Both the position numbers and the translations under genes were made by a program. Below, piece by piece: positions 27,378 through 36,714 of a stretch of 62,620 bases of DNA. Source of the DNA: Pirellulaceae bacterium (GTDB lineage Bacteria; Planctomycetota; Planctomycetia; Pirellulales; Thermoguttaceae); contig JAAYCB010000088.1 of NCBI GenBank assembly GCA_012744395.1, positions 1-62,620 of the forward strand, in the 5' to 3' direction. Numbering within the stretch: position 1 is the stretch's first letter; each line of letters opens with the position of its first letter. The notes under the pieces were generated by a model. It did not search any database. It saw only the letters and a program-made list of their open reading frames with translations, and was not told where the DNA came from.

Positions 27378-29207
27378 ATGATCCAAACTACCTCCGTTAT
27401 CTTGCCGCGTCGGTGCGACTCTGCTACATCTTCGGCGGAGGCGTGTCTTGCCTCCTTGCGCCCCCCCTCTCCTGTGACCTGCAAGCTGTGCATGCACATG
27501 GACTTCGTTCAGGGAAGAACCGATTGTCTTCGCTGGCTCGCCCGCCGCGACTGGGCGGAGACCCTTGTTGGGCCCAACGGACTGCGGCTGGAGGACTGGC
27601 TGGGAGCGGGCACGGTTCACGTTTTCAAGCACGGGCCACATCGGACGGTTTATCGGGTGGCCGCCGGTGAACGGGATTTCTTCGTCAAGCACTACCGCTG
27701 TAGCACCTTCTGGGACCGTGCCCGACACCTCGTTCGCCGCAGTCCGGCTCGCCGCGAGTGGGAACATGCCCAACAGGTCGCGGAGCGGGGCATCGCCACG
27801 GCCACGCCGCTGGCCTGGCAGGAAGAGAAAGGCCGCGGCCCGGTCAACGGGTCTTTTCTCGTTACGCAGGCGATTCCGGGCGGATGCCCCCTCGATGTCT
27901 ACTGCCGTCAACTGCTGCCGGCGCTTGCGGCCACGGTCCGCCGGCGCGTATGGCGCCAACTTCTTGTGGACTTCGCCGCCCTTGCCGCGAGAATCCACCG
28001 GGCGGGCATCTGGCACGACGACTTCCACGCCGGCAACTTCGTGGTCTCGCTTCAAGAGGGGCTCCCGCAGGTTGATCCGGCGACGGGCCGATTCCAGATC
28101 CGCGTGATCGACCTGCCCGGCATCCGCCTCTCCACGCCGCTCGATTGGAGAGCCGTTCGCGGCAACTTGGTTGCATTGAACGCTTCCTGGTCCGAACGCG
28201 TTTCCCCTCAGGATCGATACCGCTTCTGGCGAGCTTACCTGGCCGAGCGGCCGGAAATGCGCTTGCGCTCCGAGCGAAATGCCCTGCGGCAGGTTGTCGC
28301 GGGGACGGCCGGCCATCGGCAGCGGGTGCTCCGCAAGCGCGACAAGCGCCCGCTGCGAAACAACCGAGATTACATCCGGCTCGCCATGCCGCAGGGCCGC
28401 GCCTACGGGGTTGGCGATTTCAGCCCCGAGAGCCTGCGGGATCTCTTCGAGACCTCCGAAGGCCTGCTCCGGCGGAATCTGCACCGGAGCGTCAAGCTCG
28501 ACCACGGAACGATGATCGTCGAGGCCGAAATGCCGCTCGGCGGCCGTCCCGTTCACATCGCAATGAAACGCTACCAGCCGCGGTCGTGGTGGAAGGCCCT
28601 CTTGGCGCCCTTTCGCCGGGCCAGGGCGGTCCGCGGCTGGCGTCACGGTCACGCGCTGCGGCTCCGCAACATCGCCACCGTGCGGCCGATCGCCGCTTGC
28701 GACGTGCGACGGCCGTGGTTCCACTGCCGCAGCTATCTGGTTGTCGAGTGGATCGGGGGCTCCGAAAACCTGCACCTCTACCTCTGGCGGATGGCACGCC
28801 AGCCCCATCCACTGCGGTTTCGCCATGCCTGCCAGTGCGCCGAGCAACTCGGGGGGATGCTCGGGCGGATGCACGCTCAAAACGTCCTTCACAGCGATCT
28901 GAAGGCCAGCAACCTGCTGGTCGCCGAAGAGTCGGGCGAACTCCGCACCTACCTGGTTGACTTGGATGACGTATCGTTCAACGGCAATGCCACCCTCCGC
29001 CAGCGCGCGACCGACCTGGCCCGGCTGGCGGTCAGCATCCAGGCCCACCCCTGGATCTCGCGAACCATCGTCTGCCGATTCCTCCGTGCCTACCAGCGGC
29101 AGATCGGCTCGACGGCGGGCGGCTGGAGGCCGCTCTGGCTCGCCACCGCCAGCCGCAGCGAGAGAATCGTCCGCAGGAAACGCCGCAAGCAGCAAGCCAT
29201 TCTCTGA
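27378..29207 (+). CDS. Tandem lipopolysaccharide-kinase-like (Kdo/WaaP) protein (609 aa)
   Basis: Two kinase-like domains are fused. Domain one (about residues 45-300) has the catalytic-loop motif IWHDDFHAGNFVVS and the metal-binding IDL. Domain two (about 340-590) has VLHSDLKASNLLV and YLVDLDDVSF. Both match the protein-kinase-like fold of Kdo and heptose kinases that phosphorylate the lipopolysaccharide inner core at the inner face of the membrane. The outermost ATG (27378) has no clear ribosome binding site, and the first 38 residues look non-coding; ATG at 27492 or 27498 may be the true start. No other lipid A gene lies nearby. Confidence 0.8.
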   Translation: MIQTTSVILPRRCDSATSSAEACLASLRPPSPVTCKLCMHMDFVQGRTDCLRWLARRDWAETLVGPNGLRLEDWLGAGTVHVFKHGPHRTVYRVAAGERDFFVKHYRCSTFWDRARHLVRRSPARREWEHAQQVAERGIATATPLAWQEEKGRGPVNGSFLVTQAIPGGCPLDVYCRQLLPALAATVRRRVWRQLLVDFAALAARIHRAGIWHDDFHAGNFVVSLQEGLPQVDPATGRFQIRVIDLPGIRLSTPLDWRAVRGNLVALNASWSERVSPQDRYRFWRAYLAERPEMRLRSERNALRQVVAGTAGHRQRVLRKRDKRPLRNNRDYIRLAMPQGRAYGVGDFSPESLRDLFETSEGLLRRNLHRSVKLDHGTMIVEAEMPLGGRPVHIAMKRYQPRSWWKALLAPFRRARAVRGWRHGHALRLRNIATVRPIAACDVRRPWFHCRSYLVVEWIGGSENLHLYLWRMARQPHPLRFRHACQCAEQLGGMLGRMHAQNVLHSDLKASNLLVAEESGELRTYLVDLDDVSFNGNATLRQRATDLARLAVSIQAHPWISRTIVCRFLRAYQRQIGSTAGGWRPLWLATASRSERIVRRKRRKQQAIL

Positions 29208-29402
29208 GCAGTTGTCCGCCACCGGTTGGCAGTGATCGGCAATCGCAGCCGCGATCGCTTGTGGGCTGCCAACCGGGAGTGGGGGAAAGAGTTGGGACAG
29301 CGAGGTGTGGGCTGGGAGGAAGTCTTCGTCGCCGAGCTGGGGCTTGGCGGCGCGGTGTGCCCACGCGGTGGGGCCGGCAACCGGCGGTGCGGAACGTGCT
29401 CT

Positions 29403-31865
29403 TCAAAGATGCGTCCGCACGCGCAATTCGCCGTTCTCGATTGTGACTTCCACGGCGCCGCGTTCACCGGTGTAGATCAGCTCCGCTCCCACCTGGCGGT
29501 AGGCGCTCTCCAGCGCGGCTTGGCGCGGGTCTCTGTGCCCGCTGACCACCACCAGCAGGGGCGAACACCAGGCAGCCAATCCAGCCGCGTCGCTCCGCCA
29601 ACTGCCGTGGTGGGGAGCCAGCAGGACGTCGCAAGGCAGCGGCGAACCTGCCAGCAGCATCTCCATCCCCAGCCCTTCCAGATCGCCGGTCAGCAGGATC
29701 CGACGCCCCTGGTACTCCACAACCAGGACGAGACTCGCGGCGTTGTCGCTTTCCCCGCGGAAGCTGCTCGGCGGGTGGAGCACTCCGACGGTCGCTTCCC
29801 CGGCGCGAAACCGGTCGCCCGCAACCAGTTCGCTGCTGGGGATGCGGTGGCGGCCAATGACGCCGCGGAAGTGCCGAATTGCCCCTTGGTCGCTGGCGAA
29901 CATTCCGGGGCCGACGTAGACCCGCTCGGTTGGAAAACGGCGAATCAGCTCGGGAACGGCGTTGAAGTGGTCCGTATCGCCGTGGGAGATGATGATCGCG
30001 TCGATCGCATTGATCCTCTTCTCCCAGAGGCAGGCGGCAATGCCGCGGGCGCCGATCTGCGGCGCGTCGAGGCGGCCCGCGTCGTAGAGCAGCACCGCCC
30101 CATCCGGCATTTCCAGCAGCACCGCTGCCCCATGCCCCACCGACAGGAACGTGCAGGACAAGCGTCCGGACACCCCCCGGCGATGGTTGGCCAGTCCGCC
30201 AACGGCGATCCAGACGGCCACCGCGGCCAGCACCCACCCGGCCGCCGCGCGGCGGTGACGGAGGCAGAAAGCGAACGTTCCGAAGACGGCGTAAAACGCA
30301 ACGAGCCACCAATCCGGCAGGCCTTTCACCCAGACGTGGTTGCCCGGCACGCGATGAACCCACTCGATCATTGCCTGGAGCGTCGCCAGGGAGCCGGCAC
30401 AGGCCCATGCCAATGGCGTGGTTGCCGGCGGGAGCAGGCAGCCGGCGAGGATCAACAGGAACCCGAACACCAGGGCGGCCGTCATCGGGATCCCGATCAT
30501 TGGATTGACCACCGCCGCTCCGAATGCGGCAACGTGGAAGCGGCTCATGACCAGCGGCAGCGTGACCATCCAGACCGCGGCGCTGACGAACGCTGCGCGC
30601 CCGAACTTTGCCAGGCTCCATCGCAGCAACCGCTCGCCGCGGCTGCGGCTCTGCTCGATCAGGCGGTCGAGAGGATCGCGGTTGGCCTGGCTGGAGAACC
30701 ATTGCGGCCTGAGCCAGATCAGCGTCGTCACGGCCAGGAACGAGAGGTGGACGCCGGTATTGAACAGGTCGGCTGGGTTGAGCGCCAGGATCACCAGTCC
30801 CGCGGCAGCCAGCGTGTTCCAGGGCGAGGGCGGCCGCCGGATCGCCCGCGCGAAGCACAGCACGGCGATCAGAATCGCCGCGCGGATTGCCGGCGGCTGC
30901 GCGTCGGTCAGCAACGTGTAGCCGCCGGAGAGCGCGGCCACGGTCCAGAACACGGTGATCCGCCGCAGCGGCAGCGCCCGCAGCGCCACCAGGAACACAC
31001 CGGCGAACATCCCCACGTGAAGGCCGGAGACGGCCAGCAGGTGCACGGTGCCGGTCTCGATGAAGATGTCGGTCGTCTCCGCATCGATCTCCTCCCTGAC
31101 CCCGAGGAGAACAGCGGCGGCCAGATCGGCCCGCTCGGCCGGGAGGTTTCTCCACAGCGTGCTCCGCGCGCCCGTCCGCACTCGATCGACCCACCACCAG
31201 GGACCGCGCCGCGGAGCCCTCTGGAGCAATCGGATGGCATCCGGGTGGCTTGCCCAGAGGCGGCAATGCTTCCGCGCGCCGCGCAGGTGGCCGACCTGGT
31301 CGAAGTCGCCCGGATTGGCCGCGCGGCGCGGACTGGAGAGACTGCCGAACACGCGGACGCGATCGCCCGGATGGACGCCGACAAGTTGGCCGTCGACAGT
31401 CAATCCCACGCGGCCGCGCGCCGCGATCCAGCCGGCCCCGTCGCGGATCGCCGCGGCTTCGAGTTCCAGTCGCGTGCGTTCCCCGACGGCGACGGGGCTC
31501 AGCGGGTCGGGGGGCCGTGGCGCCACGCGCCGCGGCCCCTTTCGCACGACCGCCTCGACGCACGCCGGCTGCGGGGCCGGCCGCGCGAATCGGCCCAGAT
31601 CGTCGGCCGCGTACCACGACCAGCGAAGCTCGTGCCAAGCGCCGGCCAGCGCCCCGGCCGCGGCCAGCACGGCCGCGGCCGCTGCTCGATTGTGGCCGCC
31701 GCGGCCGAGGGCCAACCACGCGCCCAGGCCGCCGACCCCGATCGCACACCAGCCGGGCAGGGAGACGCCGGCCGCGCGGTCCAGCACGATCCCCGCACAG
31801 GCGGCCCCCAGCACGAACGTCAGCGGGTTGTAGCGGGCACGGCAGTTCGGCGCGGACGGGAACAT
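29403..31865 (-). CDS. comEC: ComEC/Rec2-family DNA-uptake membrane protein (820 aa)
   Basis: ATG at 31865 is used; a GTG at 31883 would add six residues. Order of domains: N-terminal helices and an OB-like (DUF4131) region (to about 220), the competence domain with the signature TGTVHLLAVSGLHVGMFAGV (about 270-300) and many membrane helices, and a C-terminal metallo-beta-lactamase domain with SHGDTDH (about 610-640) and later ILLTGDLE and APHHGS. It forms the inner-membrane channel for single-stranded DNA in natural transformation. No other competence gene (comEA, comF, dprA) is present in the window. Confidence 0.93.
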   Translation of the reverse strand: MFPSAPNCRARYNPLTFVLGAACAGIVLDRAAGVSLPGWCAIGVGGLGAWLALGRGGHNRAAAAAVLAAAGALAGAWHELRWSWYAADDLGRFARPAPQPACVEAVVRKGPRRVAPRPPDPLSPVAVGERTRLELEAAAIRDGAGWIAARGRVGLTVDGQLVGVHPGDRVRVFGSLSSPRRAANPGDFDQVGHLRGARKHCRLWASHPDAIRLLQRAPRRGPWWWVDRVRTGARSTLWRNLPAERADLAAAVLLGVREEIDAETTDIFIETGTVHLLAVSGLHVGMFAGVFLVALRALPLRRITVFWTVAALSGGYTLLTDAQPPAIRAAILIAVLCFARAIRRPPSPWNTLAAAGLVILALNPADLFNTGVHLSFLAVTTLIWLRPQWFSSQANRDPLDRLIEQSRSRGERLLRWSLAKFGRAAFVSAAVWMVTLPLVMSRFHVAAFGAAVVNPMIGIPMTAALVFGFLLILAGCLLPPATTPLAWACAGSLATLQAMIEWVHRVPGNHVWVKGLPDWWLVAFYAVFGTFAFCLRHRRAAAGWVLAAVAVWIAVGGLANHRRGVSGRLSCTFLSVGHGAAVLLEMPDGAVLLYDAGRLDAPQIGARGIAACLWEKRINAIDAIIISHGDTDHFNAVPELIRRFPTERVYVGPGMFASDQGAIRHFRGVIGRHRIPSSELVAGDRFRAGEATVGVLHPPSSFRGESDNAASLVLVVEYQGRRILLTGDLEGLGMEMLLAGSPLPCDVLLAPHHGSWRSDAAGLAAWCSPLLVVVSGHRDPRQAALESAYRQVGAELIYTGERGAVEVTIENGELRVRTHL

Positions 31866-31932
31866 GCCGCGTATTGTCGGCACAATCCGCTACACATGCA
31901 ACTCTAGTTGAAAGTGGTGCCTTTAAAAAATG

Positions 31933-32307
31933 TCAGGGCAGCGGCGGCCAGCGCGGCGTGCTCTTGCTCGGCAGTTCAGCCATCTGATCGGCCCAGCAGG
32001 CAAGCAGTTCTTCGCGAACCGCCCGGCGGAACTCGTTCTTGCTTTCCGGGGCGTTGGCCGACTTGGCGACAATCCACGGGATGTCGATTTCAGCTTCCGA
32101 GAGCGCCCATTCGAGAAACGTCCGGTTGCCGATCCAGACGCGTTCCCGCTGCGACCAGAGCGCCTTGGCATCTTTGGAACGGTGCGTGAACTGGAAAAAC
32201 GTGTTCACGGCCAGCCGGACGGCGCTGCGGAGGCGCAGATCTCCGGCGCGCCGACGGATCCACCGCTGACGGCGCGTGTGCGGCTGCAGTGGTTGCTTGG
32301 TCTTCAT
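31933..32307 (-). CDS. Uncharacterised protein (124 aa)
   Basis: ATG at 32307 with AGAGGAAC upstream. It is a soluble, basic N-terminal protein (MKTKQPLQPHTRRQRWIRRR) with a Trp-rich, mixed-charge body and a proline-rich end. No motif is recognised. It lies between comEC and a larger unknown gene on the same strand and could be expressed with either. Confidence 0.55.
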   Translation of the reverse strand: MKTKQPLQPHTRRQRWIRRRAGDLRLRSAVRLAVNTFFQFTHRSKDAKALWSQRERVWIGNRTFLEWALSEAEIDIPWIVAKSANAPESKNEFRRAVREELLACWADQMAELPSKSTPRWPPLP

Positions 32308-32464
32308 AAGCGGTTCCTCTCATGCCATTTGCGACGATTACCGAATAGCCGCACGACCAGCCCTCTGCCCCGTTGGCGGACAGACTGCCGGCAGCGCTGC
32401 CCTCCCCGCCGCCAACCGCCCGGCGGCGGCGCCGCCAAGAACCCATCCCGGGACCAGATCCGGC

Positions 32465-34261
32465 TCAACTCACGGGAGTCAGGATCGTCTCGTCGAGCAG
32501 GCTGTTCAACTCTTCCAGCCCCTCAAGGAATTGGCATTTCAATTCTTCCACAAAACTGCCGGCAAGCTGCCGGTAGTGTTCGATGCCGCACAGCAGGTTT
32601 TCACGAAATTCCGACAGGTACTCGGGCGTTCGGGCCGGCAGCCCCGCGGCGTATTTCTCGCTCTCCTGGCGCAGGTGGTCAATGTACAGGGCGAGTTCCT
32701 TCAAGAACATGTGCGGGCGGCTGGAATTCACTAGCAGCGACAGCCGTCCATAGATGTGCCCGACCATCTCGTCGAGCGTGGCGATCTTCGAGAAGTTGAC
32801 GATGTTCGGGCCGCAGCAGACCGCCGGCGTTGCCGCCGCGTCGATGCCGTACTTGAGGGTCGCTCCTCCGGCCAGGTCATGGCAGATGCAGGCCTTTGCC
32901 AGGACGCTCTGGCGGAGTCGTTCCCGCTGCTCCTCCGGAAGGTTCTCCTTGGCGATCTGCGCCAACTTCAGCCGCTGGTACTGGCGCGACGCCGTGCAGA
33001 TCGGCTCCTTGGTGAATTCCGTGTTGTACAACTTCGCGTGCCCCTTCAAGCACGGACTGCCCGGCGCCCCCCGAGCGATCCGCTCGCGCCGCAGATTCTC
33101 GCTCGCCGAGCTCCGCAGGGTCCAGATCGGCACGCCGATCGGGGAACACTCGCTCAGGTAGACGTCCTCTTCCGTGGCGGCGGCGAGCTTGACGAGATGC
33201 TCCGGGTCGACGCTGGTCACCTCGGGCACGAGCAGGAACGGTGTCCCCCAACCGGTCCCCTCCACGCCGTAGCGCTGGTGGAGCATCCGGTCCTCTTCGG
33301 CCGTGCCGATCCCGCCCTGCACCGTGACGCGGATTTCCGGCGCGCGCTGCGGCACGGGACGTCCGGCGCGGGTCAATGCCTGGCCGTAGATCGCCCGCAA
33401 TTGGTCGCTCAACTCTTGCCGATTCTTTCGGAACTCCTCGAGGATCGGGCCGAGCAACAGGCCCTTCGTGGCGAAGGCGTGCCCTCCGCAATTCAGCCCC
33501 GACTCGATCCGGTACTCCGACACCCAGAGGCCCCGCTTCGCCAGATACTTGCCCTGGACGATCGCCGAGTGATAGTCGCTGACCTTCAAGACGATCCGCT
33601 TGGCGCAGTTGCCGGCAAGATCGGGGAAGAACCCCTCGAACTCGGCGAGATAACTGTACAAACGGGGATTCATCCCCGCCGAAAACACGATCGCCGAACG
33701 CACGGTGCTGAGGGCAAATCCGCGCAACGCCGCCGCCGCGTCGCTATACTTGGAGGGGAGCGGCTCCCCGTCGCGGTAGGCGGTCCGGTCGAGTTTCGAC
33801 ATGATGTTCACGTCGATGCTGCCGGGCACCGCGAGCCGCCGAAGTTGCTCCTGCCGCTCCGCCCGCCGCTCGGGATCGGCGGTCGCCAGCATCTCGCCGT
33901 AAGCCTCTTGGAGCTGGCACGCGGGCAGCAACTCGAAGTAGCGCGTGATCTCCGAACCCGGCTCGAACGGCGCGGCCTGCAACCGGCGAACCTGCCGCGC
34001 GACAAGGCGGTCGACCAGATCCAAGTAGGCCGTGATGCGGCGCGCCCGGGAGTCCTCCTCGTCGCCCCGGATCTCGTCGTACGGTTCGCCCTCCTGCTCG
34101 AGATGGAATCGCCGCATCTGCTCGATCAACGAGTCGTCGACCAGCGAGATCACGGAAGAAATCCCGTAACGCGCGACTTTCAGCGGAGTGTCAACCAGAA
34201 AACCGGTACCCATCACGGGAATTGAAAACGTGTGAGCGCTCCGCAAGATCGCGTCGTCCAT
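32465..34261 (-). CDS. Uncharacterised conserved-looking protein with cysteine clusters (598 aa)
   Basis: ATG at 34261 begins MDDAILRSAHTFSIPVMGTG; further upstream the frame looks non-coding. There is no signal peptide or membrane segment. Blocks with the look of strong conservation are SGLNCGGHAFATKGLLLGPI, VTVQGGIGTAEEDRML and SECSPIGVPIWTLRSSASEN. A cysteine-rich end follows with SPCLKGHAKLYNTEF...PICTASRQYQ, KACICHDLAGG and AVCCGPNIVNF. The glycine-rich QGGIGTAEE and the cysteines suggest a TIM-barrel flavin or iron-sulfur enzyme related to the glutamate-synthase/nitronate-monooxygenase type. That is inference only; no function is assigned. Confidence 0.65.
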   Translation of the reverse strand: MDDAILRSAHTFSIPVMGTGFLVDTPLKVARYGISSVISLVDDSLIEQMRRFHLEQEGEPYDEIRGDEEDSRARRITAYLDLVDRLVARQVRRLQAAPFEPGSEITRYFELLPACQLQEAYGEMLATADPERRAERQEQLRRLAVPGSIDVNIMSKLDRTAYRDGEPLPSKYSDAAAALRGFALSTVRSAIVFSAGMNPRLYSYLAEFEGFFPDLAGNCAKRIVLKVSDYHSAIVQGKYLAKRGLWVSEYRIESGLNCGGHAFATKGLLLGPILEEFRKNRQELSDQLRAIYGQALTRAGRPVPQRAPEIRVTVQGGIGTAEEDRMLHQRYGVEGTGWGTPFLLVPEVTSVDPEHLVKLAAATEEDVYLSECSPIGVPIWTLRSSASENLRRERIARGAPGSPCLKGHAKLYNTEFTKEPICTASRQYQRLKLAQIAKENLPEEQRERLRQSVLAKACICHDLAGGATLKYGIDAAATPAVCCGPNIVNFSKIATLDEMVGHIYGRLSLLVNSSRPHMFLKELALYIDHLRQESEKYAAGLPARTPEYLSEFRENLLCGIEHYRQLAGSFVEELKCQFLEGLEELNSLLDETILTPVS

Positions 34262-34801
34262 AAATCTTCCGATCCGGCGCCAACTGCAACTGGCGCCGGC
34301 GGACGCCGAGGGGCAGCGGGACTGCGAAAAGGCCGCGGTTGTTGGGTCAAGGGAGACTTCCCTCAAAGCCTCATTCTAACCCCTGCCGAGTCAAAAGTCA
34401 TGCCCCGGCTCTCCTTGGGGGGTGGCCGGCAATCCCGATTCCAGAGGCCGGCGGAAAGGAATCTGAGGAGCTGGGATGCGGCCGAGGCCGCCGAATGGGG
34501 GGCGGCAGAGGATTTCTCCGAAGATTCTACCAGACCGATTCATTAAACCCTGCGGGCATGGTACAATGCGGGTGATAGTGGTGAGAAACTCAGCGAGCCC
34601 CAACTGCCAAGTTTTCTCGTTCGATATCGCCCAGATGCTGGAGCGGCGGCAATTCCCGCGCCGATGCCAATCCGCGATTGGTCGTCGATTTTCTCCCCCC
34701 TACTGTTTCGACCGCACTCCTCCTCAACGAGACGGGGGCTCTGAGTGTTGAGTATGCGGCGTCGTGGAAAACTTGGTTACTTGTTTGAAGGAATGGCAAG
34801 C
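34262..34801. other. Non-coding region with probable long cold-shock leader
   Basis: This 540-base region separates divergent genes. GTACAATG (TACAAT at 34562-34567) is the best -10-like word; its -35 is poor. If used, the cold-shock mRNA would have a leader of about 230 bases, a length common for csp genes. GAAGGA at 34787-34792 abuts an ATG at 34793 but is well spaced for the ATG at 34802. Confidence 0.4.
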
Positions 34802-34999
34802 ATGCCGCAGGGAAAGATCAAGAAAGTTATCGCTGACAAAGGTTTTGGATTCATCGAGGGGGAGCGGGGAGACATCTTCTTCCATCACAGCGCCCTGGAT
34901 GGAATCGCCATCGAGGCCCTCCAGATCGGCCAGTCCGTGACCTACGAGGAAGGCCGCGGACCGAAGGGCCCGCGCGCAGAGAACGTCCGCCTCGCCTAA
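34802..34999 (+). CDS. Cold-shock domain protein (65 aa)
   Basis: A single OB-fold cold-shock domain with both RNA-binding motifs: KGFGFIEGERGDIFFHHSAL combines RNP1 (KGFGFI) and RNP2 (DIFFHHSAL). It binds single-stranded RNA/DNA and should act as an RNA chaperone. The start at 34802 is chosen because GAAGGA lies nine bases upstream and the product then has the standard length. The other in-frame ATG at 34793 directly abuts the ribosome binding site. Confidence 0.93.
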   Translation: MPQGKIKKVIADKGFGFIEGERGDIFFHHSALDGIAIEALQIGQSVTYEEGRGPKGPRAENVRLA

Positions 35000-35042
35000 G
35001 GGCACGGATTGCAGCGCTACGACCCTCGCCAGGCACGCACGA

Positions 35043-35075
35043 CTGCCGGTCGCTCCTCCCAGGCGCGACCGGCAG
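35043..35075. terminator. Perfect hairpin between convergent csp and larE
   Basis: CTGCCGGTCGC (35043-35053) pairs fully with GCGACCGGCAG (35065-35075) around an 11-base loop. No T tract follows on either strand, so it is an uncertain terminator, possibly serving both genes. Confidence 0.45.
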
Positions 35076-35099
35076 CGGGCGGCGCCGGGGGCGGCCGAT

Positions 35100-35957
35100 T
35101 CAAGAATCGAGAATCTGTAGACTCTCGCTGGGCAGCATCTGGTTCAGGCTCCCCGATCGGAAGCCCGCCAGGTCGAGCGCTACATACTTGAATCCGGCCT
35201 CGCGGAAGACTTGAACCACCTTGTCGCGAAACTCCGGATCGATCAGCCGCGGCAGCGAATCCGTCGTGACTTCGATCCGCGCCAAGTCGCCCTTGTGGTA
35301 GCGAACCCGAAGCGGCTGGAAACCCGCGCCGCGAAGGAATCGCTCCGCTCGATCGATCATCGCCAGACGCGTGCCGGTCACCTGCTCGCCGTAAGCGATC
35401 CGGCTGCTGAGGCACGGCGTGGCGGGCTTGTCCCAGATCGGAACCTCCCATGCGGCCGCCAGCTGCCGGATTTCGGCTTTCGTCAGGCCGCATTCGGCCA
35501 GGGGACTGACAACATTCTGCTCGCGGGCGGCCCGCATGCCGGGCCGATGCTCGCTGCGGTCGTCGCGGTTCGAACCGTCGCAGACCACCGCCACGCCGAG
35601 CCGCTTGCTGAGCTGTTCCACCTGGAGGAACAGCTCCGTCTTGCAGTAGTAGCAGCGATTGGCGTCGTTCTTCTGATAGTCGGGATTCGACAGCTCGCCG
35701 GTCTGGAGAACCTCGTGCCGAATCCCGATCGCCTTGGCAACCGCGCGGCATTCGTCCAACTCGCCCGCCGCCAGGCTCGCACTGACTCCCGTGACGGCAA
35801 TCGCCCGGTCGCCCAGCGCAAGCCGCGCCGCCTTGGCAAGCACCGTGCTGTCGAGCCCGCCCGAGAAAGCCACGGCGCAACTGCCCAGACTCTGGAGAGA
35901 CTCAATCAGCCGATCGCGCTTCTGGAGCAGTTCCGGAGACAACCCTGCACTCGCCAT
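35100..35957 (-). CDS. larE: ATP-dependent sacrificial sulfur transferase LarE
   Basis: LarE inserts sulfur into the nickel-pincer nucleotide cofactor of lactate racemase by giving up a cysteine sulfur. The PP-loop is AVAFSGGLDSTVLAKAA (residues about 28-44). The motif NRCYYCKTELF and the sacrificial-cysteine context DKPATPCLSSRIAYG are both present. ATG at 35957 is used; a GTG at 35966 would add three residues. larB lies 2.2 kb upstream on the same strand, but larC and a racemase (larA) are not in the window. Confidence 0.9.
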   Translation of the reverse strand: MASAGLSPELLQKRDRLIESLQSLGSCAVAFSGGLDSTVLAKAARLALGDRAIAVTGVSASLAAGELDECRAVAKAIGIRHEVLQTGELSNPDYQKNDANRCYYCKTELFLQVEQLSKRLGVAVVCDGSNRDDRSEHRPGMRAAREQNVVSPLAECGLTKAEIRQLAAAWEVPIWDKPATPCLSSRIAYGEQVTGTRLAMIDRAERFLRGAGFQPLRVRYHKGDLARIEVTTDSLPRLIDPEFRDKVVQVFREAGFKYVALDLAGFRSGSLNQMLPSESLQILDS

Positions 35958-36035
35958 GCTCTGCACTCGACCACCTCTGCTCGACCCGCAAGAAAATCCG
36001 GCGATTCTCCGATCTGTCGCCCACTGTCGTCACCC

Positions 36036-36171
36036 AACACATCCGCGAGACATTCACAACCCGACGCGTCAGCGAGGCACTCACAACCCGACGCGTCAGC
36101 GAGACATTCACAACCCGACGCGTCAGCGAGACATTCACAACCCGACGCGTCAGCGAGACATTCACAACCCG
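36036..36171. repeat. 27-bp tandem repeat array
   Basis: Four near-perfect units start at 36063, 36090, 36117 and 36144, each beginning GACGCGTCAGCGAG and ending TTCACAACCC, preceded by one degenerate unit from about 36036. There are no spacers. Because 27 is a multiple of three, the array is open in several frames on both strands without being a gene. Confidence 0.95.
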
Positions 36172-36714
36172 TTCGCGCGGCCAGCTCATGGATCATCCGC
36201 CCCGAGACCGGGCGTTTTACCGCGCGGGCAACAGCCGCTCGACAGTTCAGTCTAGGCGGCCGGGGCGGAAAAAAAGGCGGCTGCCGAACCCTCGCCGGCA
36301 AAGCCACCTGGCGTCTCTGAATAAGAACGGCCCTCCACCTCAATGCCGTGGCGGTGCGCGTTTGAGAGCCCGTCGCGTAAAGGGGGCGACCTGGAACCCG
36401 GGTTGTGTGATCCGCTGCTGTCCCTGCGGACAGTCTGGCGGCTATACACGCGGCCGAGTTCGTTGTTTCAGGCACCCAACGGGCAAATTATCGGCTCACC
36501 AAATTTTAGTCACCGTCAGCACGAGCATGGTAGAGGGCCGCGCGTTGAATCCTCGCCCCAAGCGCCTCGCGAACGGCGCCGCCGGCGAGGACCCAACGCG
36601 CGGTATCCTATCAGCTTCCAGCACCTCGGGCAAGCCAGCTTCGCGCCACAGGCGGCTCTTGGGCGGTTTTTTTCAGGGCGACATTTGGTTTTGCGGGCTG
36701 GGAAAATGCCGCCG
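36172..36714. other. Intergenic region without recognised gene
   Basis: This 543-base region between the repeat array and the DUF2784 gene holds a short perfect hairpin, CTGTCC-CTGC-GGACAG (about 36418-36433), and a run of seven T near 36661-36667 after GGGCGG. No tmRNA, SRP RNA, RNase P RNA or 6S signature was found. Confidence 0.5.

Noticed and set aside
29226-31907. 893-codon plus-strand frame opposite comEC
   Set aside because: Antisense shadow of an intact ComEC with competence and metallo-beta-lactamase motifs.
36036-36171. CRISPR array
   Set aside because: Units are directly adjacent with no spacers, and no cas gene is present.
36172-36714. tmRNA, SRP RNA, RNase P RNA or 6S RNA
   Set aside because: None of their conserved core sequences was found on either strand.
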